Part shown: one piece after another, positions 1 through 5,590 of the stretch
How positions within the stretch are numbered: position 1 is the stretch's first letter
How the letters are laid out: the number at the start of each line of letters is the position of its first letter
Made by a program: the position numbers and the translations under genes
Notes under the pieces: model-generated
What the model was told of the DNA's origin: nothing
The model's input: only the letters and a program-made list of their open reading frames with translations
Databases searched by the model: none
DNA from: Mogibacterium sp.
GTDB lineage: Bacteria > Bacillota > Clostridia > Peptostreptococcales > Anaerovoracaceae
Length of the DNA: 14,965 bases
NCBI GenBank assembly: GCA_016775335.1
Contig: JAEUGJ010000020.1
Coordinates: forward strand, 13,871-28,835
Direction of reading: 5' to 3'

Positions 1-96
1 TCGACGCCAACATACTCGTGCCCATCGTTTAGAAAAGACTGTTTCCCTATACTAAAAACCATCCCCGAGGAAAAATGAAGAGACCGTTTTTTGCCT

Positions 97-124
97 TTAC
101 GGATATTTCAATAAATACTATAAT
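97..124 (+). promoter_or_regulatory. Candidate sigma-A promoter for the DUF3791/DUF3990 operon
   Basis: A perfect -10 hexamer TATAAT lies at 119-124, with a partial -35 TTACGG at 97-102 and a 16-bp spacer. It sits about 50 bp upstream of the first small gene at 177, in AT-rich intergenic DNA. TTGCCT at 91-96 is a closer sequence match to a -35 but would give a spacer of 22 bp, which is too long. The -35 match is therefore weak and the call rests mainly on the -10 element and its position. Confidence 0.4.
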
Positions 125-176
125 TAAAGCAATCTCAGTGTTTGGATGGATATAGAAAAAGGCGGGCTTACGTAAG

Positions 177-413
177 ATGAAATATGAAAAAATTAATAAT
201 TCCAATGAGCTGGAGTTCGCTGTGTTTTGCATTGAAAATGTAGCGGAAAAATTGGGTGTGAATGCAGCGCAGGTCTATCAGGCATTTACTGAAAAGAGTG
301 ATATCCTGTATGGTTATATCGTGCCGGAATATGAAGTGCTGCATACCCAGAGTCGTGAATATATCGTGAATGACATCCTTGATGTGATGAAAGAAAAGGG
401 GGTAGAAGTATGA
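177..413 (+). CDS. DUF3791 family small protein, probable antitoxin
   Basis: This 78-residue acidic protein resembles the DUF3791 family: an N-terminal helix around FAVFCIENVAEKLG (residues 14-27), a central segment around VYQAFTEKSDILYGYI, and a C-terminal YEVLHTQSREYIVNDI stretch. The HTQ...EYIVNDI signature is characteristic in my recollection of the family. DUF3791 genes are usually found next to DUF3990 genes, as here, and the pair is regarded as a likely toxin-antitoxin unit; the antitoxin role is inferred from that pairing. The stop codon overlaps the next start in an ATGA arrangement (410-413), which suggests translational coupling. No strong Shine-Dalgarno sequence precedes the ATG. 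No signal peptide or membrane segment is visible. Confidence 0.8.
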   Translation: MKYEKINNSNELEFAVFCIENVAEKLGVNAAQVYQAFTEKSDILYGYIVPEYEVLHTQSREYIVNDILDVMKEKGVEV

Positions 414-880
414 TTCTCTACCATGGTTCGTTTTTGGAGATTGCAAATCCGGATTTGATTCATTCTCGCCCTGATGTGGACTTTGGACGAGGTTTCTATG
501 TTACGCCGTTGTATGAACAGGCAGCGAAGTGGTGCGGTAAATTCAAACGTCGCGGGAAGGTTGCTATCATCTCCCGGTATAAATATGACGAAAGTCGGGA
601 AGCTGAATTAAAAACATTGAAATTTGATTCCTATTCCGACGAATGGCTGGATTTCATTTTGAACTGTCGCAGAGGAAAGGATACGACTGATTACGATCTT
701 GTTGTGGGCGGTGTTGCCAATGATAAGGTGTTCAATACGGTGGAACTGTTCTTTGATGGATTGATTGACAAGGCGGAAGCACTTAAACGCTTGCGTTATG
801 AAAAGCCGAACCGACAAATATGTTTCCGTACGGAGAAAGCATTGTCTTTATTGCATTTTGAAGGGAGTGAAACACTATGA
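410..880 (+). CDS. DUF3990 protein, ADP-ribosyltransferase-like putative toxin
   Basis: The 156-residue protein matches DUF3990, a family placed near the ADP-ribosyltransferase fold. Visible support is the N-terminal YHGS motif (residues 4-7, with His5 in the NAD-binding position), the FGRGFYVT segment (25-32, with Tyr30), a helix containing AAKWC that usually follows, a central YDLVVGGVANDKVF segment and a C-terminal QICFRTEKAL segment. Such proteins would act in the cytosol by modifying a target with NAD+; the target is unknown. A strong purine-rich Shine-Dalgarno (AAAGGGGG) lies inside the end of the upstream gene, and the start overlaps that gene's stop. The stop overlaps the next start in the same way, so the three genes are coupled. 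The enzymatic call is family inference; I cannot assign the third catalytic residue with confidence. Confidence 0.8.
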   Translation: MILYHGSFLEIANPDLIHSRPDVDFGRGFYVTPLYEQAAKWCGKFKRRGKVAIISRYKYDESREAELKTLKFDSYSDEWLDFILNCRRGKDTTDYDLVVGGVANDKVFNTVELFFDGLIDKAEALKRLRYEKPNRQICFRTEKALSLLHFEGSETL

Positions 881-1089
881 TGGCAAACCCAATTTTGCTC
901 CAGAAAAAATATGCCCGTGTCATAGAGTGCTTTGCCAAACAGCAGGGAATTTCACTGGACGAAGCATTGGATTTATTCTATCGTTCCGAAGTTTACCAGT
1001 TAATGCGTGAGGGCGTTTCCGATATGCACTGCATGAGCGATCTGTACCTTGCAGAAGAATTAAGATTGGAATATGAAGAACGAGAGTAA
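877..1089 (+). CDS. DUF3791-like small protein, second putative antitoxin/partner
   Basis: A 70-residue protein with the pattern LLQKKYARVIECFAKQ, then a SLDEALDLFYRSEVYQLM helix, then GVSDMHCMSDLYLAEELRLEY. It resembles the small proteins encoded next to DUF3990 genes in Clostridia, often labelled DUF3791, but is clearly a different subgroup from the gene at 177. The ATG at 877 overlaps the upstream stop (ATGA). AAGGGAG at 861-867 is a suitable ribosome-binding site; the adjacent in-frame ATG at 880 is an alternative start. Its presence downstream means the putative toxin is bracketed by two different small partners, either of which could be the neutralising one. No membrane or signal sequence is seen. 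Confidence 0.75.
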   Translation: MMANPILLQKKYARVIECFAKQQGISLDEALDLFYRSEVYQLMREGVSDMHCMSDLYLAEELRLEYEERE

Positions 1090-1265
1090 TTTGTGATGTA
1101 ATAGATGCATGCGGGGCTTAGTTTCTGCTTATATTGGGAAAAACAATTCTCTTTATGGAAGCGTAGATCGTTTCGCGGTATCAATTGGAGCAGGCTTGCG
1201 GTAGAATATATGCGGCGAATTAGAAATTGCGCTGTTATGAAATGAAACGAAGGTTGGTGAATTGA

Positions 1266-2087
1266 ATGTTTGGATTTTTTGAAAAGAAAAAAGAGTTCTG
1301 TTGCGCTATTTGTGGGAGCAAAGATCCTCAAGAAGGCTTTAGAGGTGCAAAAGGCGACATTTGCAAAAACTGTGCAGATGCACTGGAAAAACGCGACCTT
1401 ACTTGCGATGATGCGTTCTTGTTTACAGAGGATCAACGAAAGAATTTATGTAATCCGGCACTTGATGCGGTCGAACTGGCGGACTCCTTTCAAATTGAAA
1501 AAGCACCGCTTGTATTGCAAGAGGGAGAGTATTGCTATTATTATGGTGATGCTTGCGGCGGCCGTATCCAAACTGTGACAACGGGATATACCGGAAGAAA
1601 TAAAGGCGTGTCTGTGCAGATTATGAAAGGTGTTACCTATCATACCGGCGGATCTGCAGGGCAAGCCGTTCGAGAACAACTCATCGAGAGCTCTCCTACC
1701 GGAAGATTTGTTTTAACAAACAAAAGATTTGTCTTGCTTACTGCATTGTATGGTTTTGATATTCCGGGCGATAAGGTTCAGACAATCGATGTGCGTCCGG
1801 ATGGATTAGGCATATACGTAAAGAATAAAATGCATATTGTTTTAACTTCGGATGTAAGAAAAATCGCAATAATAATAACGATTCTGACAAATGCAACTAA
1901 GCAGCAACAAGAAGAACGGAAACAGAAATCTCTTGAGACAACGAAAAAACGTCAGACAAGAAAAAAGCAAGCACCTGTTTCGGGCGCAGACGAGATAATG
2001 AAATATAAGAAATTGATGGACGAGGGAATAATTACGGAAGCTCAATTCGAACGAAAGAAAAATGAAATACTCGGTTTCACGGAGTAG
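1266..2087 (+). CDS. Zinc-ribbon / PH-like / SHOCT domain protein
   Basis: This 273-residue protein has three recognisable parts. Residues 11-45 hold a DUF4428-type zinc ribbon with two CxxC knuckles (Cys13/Cys16 and Cys33/Cys36). Residues about 76-205 look like a bacterial PH-like beta domain, with the typical TGRFVLTNKRFVLL strand pair at 146-158 and a following PDGLGIYVKNKMHIVL segment. After a charged Gln/Lys-rich linker (about 210-235), residues 242-270 form a SHOCT domain (DEIMKYKKLMDEGIITEAQFERKKNEIL), a short helical module often found at protein ends. No transmembrane segment is evident; the hydrophobic IAIIITIL stretch at 200-207 is too short. The function is unknown. The same class of zinc ribbon begins the protein at 5591, so the two zinc-ribbon genes bracket mcrBC, which suggests but does not prove a shared system. 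Confidence 0.8.
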   Translation: MFGFFEKKKEFCCAICGSKDPQEGFRGAKGDICKNCADALEKRDLTCDDAFLFTEDQRKNLCNPALDAVELADSFQIEKAPLVLQEGEYCYYYGDACGGRIQTVTTGYTGRNKGVSVQIMKGVTYHTGGSAGQAVREQLIESSPTGRFVLTNKRFVLLTALYGFDIPGDKVQTIDVRPDGLGIYVKNKMHIVLTSDVRKIAIIITILTNATKQQQEERKQKSLETTKKRQTRKKQAPVSGADEIMKYKKLMDEGIITEAQFERKKNEILGFTE

Positions 2088-2107
2088 ATAAAATCAAAAA
2101 TCATGAC

Positions 2108-2138
2108 CAAATTGGGGAAACAGTGTTTACCCAATTTG
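2108..2138. repeat. 9-bp inverted repeat between the SHOCT gene and mcrB
   Basis: CAAATTGGG at 2108-2116 is exactly complementary to CCCAATTTG at 2130-2138, across a 13-base spacer. It lies about 20 bp after the stop of the zinc-ribbon/SHOCT gene. There is no T-tract after the second arm, so it is a poor intrinsic terminator on the plus strand. It could be an operator or a modest RNA hairpin. Confidence 0.4.
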
Positions 2139-2202
2139 AAAATCTTCCGACGACTGGCACAGGCAGAAAGTTCTATTAAGTTAACGGGAAATTACCGTTA
2201 AA

Positions 2203-2349
2203 GTGCCGGATACTGAAAAATCAGTGCCGGATACTGCAGGAAGAATGCCGGATGCTGCGAACAAAGTGCCGGATACTGCCAATAAAGTGCCGGATATTGC
2301 GAAAATAATGCCGGATAGTTTAGGCGGAGTGCCGGATACGACGTTTGAG
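2203..2349 (+). repeat. Seven tandem 21-bp repeats (RTGCCGGATA-N11) upstream of mcrB
   Basis: Seven consecutive 21-bp units begin at 2203, 2224, 2245, 2266, 2287, 2308 and 2329. Each opens with GTGCCGGAT or ATGCCGGAT and then diverges. The spacing is exact, so any protein bound to the conserved core would sit on one DNA face every two helical turns. The array also keeps one reading frame open, encoding [V/M]PDxxxx heptads in the same frame as mcrB from about 2185 onward, so an N-terminal extension of McrB cannot be fully excluded. Against translation: there is no good Shine-Dalgarno before GTG 2203, and a strong one precedes ATG 2407. The last unit overlaps the -35 of the promoter proposed at 2345, which favours a regulatory array or a relic of another gene. 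Confidence 0.85.
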
Positions 2350-2373
2350 AAAAGAATACAGAAGAATAATAAT
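2345..2373 (+). promoter_or_regulatory. Candidate sigma-A promoter of the mcrBC operon
   Basis: TTGAGA (2345-2350; five of six consensus bases) is separated by 17 bp from AATAAT (2368-2373; five of six). Transcription would start near 2380, leaving a short leader before the ATG at 2407. The -35 overlaps the last of the seven 21-bp repeats, so a factor bound to those repeats could activate or occlude polymerase. The promoter is predicted from sequence only. Confidence 0.5.
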
Positions 2374-2406
2374 CAGTACAAACAGCACAACACAAAGGAG
2401 CCGAGA

Positions 2407-4254
2407 ATGGCCAACTCAGAAATGAACAATCAAGAAAAATTTCAACTGGTAATTTCCGCAGATGGCGTGACATCCACGGATGAACGTTTTACGATGGATA
2501 AGTTATACCTGGGGGATAACTATAAACCTCTAGGTGTGATCTTTCGAAATGCGGATGGGGAAGAAATTAAGCGCAAGCTGAATAAGGGCGAAAGAAGAGT
2601 CTCCTGCCAGACGCTTCCTCGTATTGCATGTCAGATCTTTGAAAAAGAATTGGCTTCTTTATCCGTGGAAGAAAAAGAAGCCTTCCCAATCTGCCGGTAC
2701 GCCCCCAGCATGGAGTTGATTCGCGGCATTTATTCCGGGGTGGACGAATTCCGGCGGCATCGGAATTCCATTGAGTACGTGGTTTATAAATACGATGCGG
2801 GGAGACAGTTTGTATTCTATTGCTGGAATCTTTTCTCTACCGTGATATTTGCACAGGAATGCTTGAAGCGGTTTGGGCATCCGGGGGAACAGTTTGTTCT
2901 CACATATCGTGAAAAGAATGAGAAGGAAATGAACGAAAAGAAGGAGAACGTTCCGGAAGCAGAACCGGTGCAGGAAACTTCCGGATACAACAATCCTTAC
3001 TCTTCAATGCTGCTGGAATCCAAGAATCTGATTTTTCGCGGTGCGCCGGGAACAGGGAAATCATATCTCGCAAAGGAAATTGCAGCGGATATTGTGAGTG
3101 ACGGATATTACGATGATTGCAAATCCTTGACGGATGAGCAGCGGCAGCAAGTGGAATTCGTCCAATTTCACCCGAGCTACGATTACTCGGATTTTGTGGA
3201 AGGTCTCCGTCCTTGCATCAATGATGACGGGTCGATGGGATTCGAACTGCAGGACGGCATCTTCAAGCAATTTATAAATCGCGCCCGAAAGAATTATGAG
3301 AATTCCTTGAAATCTAAAGAAATCATCGAAAAAGAGGTGTCGGTTCAGGATGCGATGATGGATTTCCTTTCAGGTATTGAGTTTGGGAAAGATATATTTA
3401 AAACAGTCAGCGGAAATGAATTCACAATTACATCGGTGGATGAACGGTATATCAATCTATCTATTCCGGGGAATGCGATGGTGAATACGCTTTCTCTGAA
3501 TGTAAGCGAGATTCAGCAGATGCTGGAAGCGGATACAAAGTTCTCGAAGGTGAAGGATATTACAGCATTCTTCGGAAAAAAGTTTGCGACGCAGCAGTAT
3601 TCTTACAATTTTGCACTTTACAATGAAATCCTGAAGAAGAAAGGGAAGAGAAAGAAAGTTATCCACCAGGAAGAGCTGAAGAAATACGTTTTTATCATCG
3701 ATGAAATTAACCGAGGAGAAATATCGAAAATATTCGGGGAACTGTTCTTTGCCATTGATCCGGGGTACCGGGGCAGAGACGGAGAAGTCGCCACGCAGTA
3801 TTCCAACCTGCATGCGAATCCAAACGAGAAATTCTACATTCCGGAGAACGTCTACATTATCGGCACGATGAACGATATCGACCGTTCGGTGGACAGCTTC
3901 GATTTTGCAATGCGACGGAGATTCCGTTTCGTTGAAATCAAAGCGGATGAACGATTGGAAATGCTGGAAAACCTGGAAGACGAAGCATTGAAGAACGAGG
4001 CGATACAGCGCATGACCGCATTGAATCAAGCCATAATCGATGTAGAAGATTTGAATCGGAACTATCAAATCGGCGCGTCTTATTTCTTGAAATTAAAAAC
4101 ATTGTCCTTCGACGAACTGTGGACGGATTATCTGGAACCGCTTCTGCAGGAATACGTTCGAGGAATGTATGACGAAGAAGAACGGATGATTCAATTTGCA
4201 GAGGCGTACGGATATTCAAAGCAGAACCGCGGTGAAGCCGATGAAATGTCTTAG
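2407..4254 (+). CDS. mcrB: McrB-like AAA+ GTPase subunit of a McrBC restriction system
   Basis: McrB proteins recognise modified DNA through a variable N-terminal domain and use an AAA+ GTPase domain to drive the McrC nuclease. From ATG 2407 the protein has 615 residues. Residues about 10-170 form an N-terminal domain I do not recognise, presumably the target-recognition part. The AAA+ core shows Walker A GAPGTGKS (212-219), the family motif FVQFHPSYDYSDFVEGLRP (251-269), Walker B with DEINRG (432-437), the sensor segment GTMNDIDRS (486-494) and an arginine-rich RRRF (503-506). An insert of about 130 residues (roughly 295-425) separates the Walker A and B regions. The start is chosen because AAGGAG at 2395-2400 sits 6 bases before the ATG; a GTG at 2203 is in frame but poorly served. 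The gene overlaps mcrC by 14 bases. Confidence 0.93.
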   Translation: MANSEMNNQEKFQLVISADGVTSTDERFTMDKLYLGDNYKPLGVIFRNADGEEIKRKLNKGERRVSCQTLPRIACQIFEKELASLSVEEKEAFPICRYAPSMELIRGIYSGVDEFRRHRNSIEYVVYKYDAGRQFVFYCWNLFSTVIFAQECLKRFGHPGEQFVLTYREKNEKEMNEKKENVPEAEPVQETSGYNNPYSSMLLESKNLIFRGAPGTGKSYLAKEIAADIVSDGYYDDCKSLTDEQRQQVEFVQFHPSYDYSDFVEGLRPCINDDGSMGFELQDGIFKQFINRARKNYENSLKSKEIIEKEVSVQDAMMDFLSGIEFGKDIFKTVSGNEFTITSVDERYINLSIPGNAMVNTLSLNVSEIQQMLEADTKFSKVKDITAFFGKKFATQQYSYNFALYNEILKKKGKRKKVIHQEELKKYVFIIDEINRGEISKIFGELFFAIDPGYRGRDGEVATQYSNLHANPNEKFYIPENVYIIGTMNDIDRSVDSFDFAMRRRFRFVEIKADERLEMLENLEDEALKNEAIQRMTALNQAIIDVEDLNRNYQIGASYFLKLKTLSFDELWTDYLEPLLQEYVRGMYDEEERMIQFAEAYGYSKQNRGEADEMS

Positions 4255-5581
4255 AATTAAAGATAATCGGCAAGTAAAGAAGACGGATTTCCGAGAGATT
4301 GAGAATCTGACAGAACGGATTGCGGATAAAACACTGGACCGGTTGGAACAAGAGGGCGTATTTGTTTTTCCCCGGCACGTTGCAGATTCCGACGACCTTT
4401 CCGGAACCCAAACGATTCTTCAAAGTTTAAACGATAGTTTTCGTTCCGGAAATGTGATGGGATTTATCGGCTATGGAGACGAACGACTGATTATCGAATC
4501 TCGGTTCAGTAATGACAAAGAAGATTATTTTTTTCAGTACCTGCTGGAGCGGGTGATGGATTTTCCAAGCATCGTGAATCTGGAATCCGATGCCGATTAC
4601 GACAGTCGATTATTTAATTTCCTACTCTTTCTGTTCCCCTATCATCTCCAAAGTGCGATGAGGAAAGGGCTGTTCAAGAAATACATTCGGCGCAGGTACA
4701 ACGATGCCTATGTTAAAGGGACCATCGATGTGGCGCGGCACATTGAAAAAAATACCCCTTTTGTGGGAAATGTGGCATACAGTCAGCGGGAATTCGCCTA
4801 TGACAATGAGTTGATGGAATTGGTTCGGCATACCATCGAATTCATCAAAAGCAAACCCTATGGCAGCAGTCTCTTGTTTCCGGTAAAAGAAGAAGTTAAG
4901 CTCGTAATCGATGCGACCGCAGGGTATGAGTTTTACGACCGGCAGAAGATTATGGAAGCCAACAAGAGAAATGCGGTTCGTCACGCGTATTTCAGAGAAT
5001 ACTCGGACTTGCAGCGCTTGTGCCTTTTGATTTTACAACATCAAAAACACCGCATCGGCTTGGGGACTCGGCGGGTGTACGGAATTCTCTTTGATGGGGC
5101 GTGGCTCTGGGAGGAATACATCGGTTCGCTGATTTCCGAAAATGATAAAAATGAAGGCAGCTTCTATCATCCGAAGAATACCAAGGGGACCGGGGCGCAA
5201 CGACTGTTTCATGGCGGCGTGGGACTGATTTTTCCGGATTTTATCAGCAAGGAGAAGCAGCCAAGAATTATTGCGGATGCGAAATACAAACCCCTCGAAA
5301 ACATCGGCAATAAGGATTATCTGCAGGTATTGGCTTACATGTTCCGCTTCGATGCGAAGACGGGCTATTATCTTTATCCGGAAGCGGCCGGTGCAGCTAG
5401 TGTAGAACTTTGGATGAATCGCGGCCTCACATACGAAAATAATGTTGCGCCGCGAGAAGATATTCGTGTTATAAAACATGGCCTTCAAATTCCAACGGGG
5501 ACGAGCAGCTATGCGTCCTTTGCAGCTGAAATGAAAGAGAACGAGAAGGCCTTTCAGAAAGTGTTGATTGAGAACAGTTAG
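4241..5581 (+). CDS. mcrC: McrC-like nuclease subunit of the McrBC system
   Basis: McrC associates with the McrB ring, stimulates GTP hydrolysis and cleaves DNA. From ATG 4241 the protein has 446 residues, a normal family length. The N-terminal half carries typical McrC features such as GFIGYGDERLIIESRF (74-89), the FNFLLFLFPYHLQSAMRKGLFK region and YNDAYVKGTIDV (153-164). The C-terminal PD-(D/E)xK nuclease is clear: PDF (Asp333), IIADAKYK (Asp346, Lys348) and a following QVLAY helix (Gln362). All catalytic positions seem intact, so the enzyme should be active. Open sequence extends in frame to an ATG at 4196, but the internal ATG at 4241 gives the expected short overlap with mcrB and a sensible N-terminus. 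The stop is at 5579-5581, inside the Shine-Dalgarno of the next gene, so the two are probably cotranscribed. Confidence 0.93.
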   Translation: MKCLRIKDNRQVKKTDFREIENLTERIADKTLDRLEQEGVFVFPRHVADSDDLSGTQTILQSLNDSFRSGNVMGFIGYGDERLIIESRFSNDKEDYFFQYLLERVMDFPSIVNLESDADYDSRLFNFLLFLFPYHLQSAMRKGLFKKYIRRRYNDAYVKGTIDVARHIEKNTPFVGNVAYSQREFAYDNELMELVRHTIEFIKSKPYGSSLLFPVKEEVKLVIDATAGYEFYDRQKIMEANKRNAVRHAYFREYSDLQRLCLLILQHQKHRIGLGTRRVYGILFDGAWLWEEYIGSLISENDKNEGSFYHPKNTKGTGAQRLFHGGVGLIFPDFISKEKQPRIIADAKYKPLENIGNKDYLQVLAYMFRFDAKTGYYLYPEAAGAASVELWMNRGLTYENNVAPREDIRVIKHGLQIPTGTSSYASFAAEMKENEKAFQKVLIENS

Positions 5582-5590
5582 GAGGCACAC

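Noticed and set aside
1..76. 3' end of a gene entering from the left edge
   Set aside because: All three plus-strand frames stop within 76 bases and none gives a recognisable C-terminus, so no call is possible from this fragment.
1090..1265. Additional small gene or promoter between the DUF3791-like gene and the SHOCT gene
   Set aside because: No open frame with a start and ribosome-binding site fits in the 176 bases. TAGAAT at 1202-1207 has no -35 at a usable distance, so no feature was called.
993..1436. Minus-strand open frame of 147 codons across the gap and the zinc-ribbon start
   Set aside because: It is antisense to two better-supported genes, has no family resemblance and shows no ribosome-binding site.
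2203..2406. N-terminal 68 residues of McrB starting at GTG 2203
   Set aside because: The frame is open, but GTG 2203 has no good ribosome-binding site, a promoter-like pair lies inside the region, and ATG 2407 has AAGGAG at an ideal distance. It is kept as an alternative in the repeat entry.
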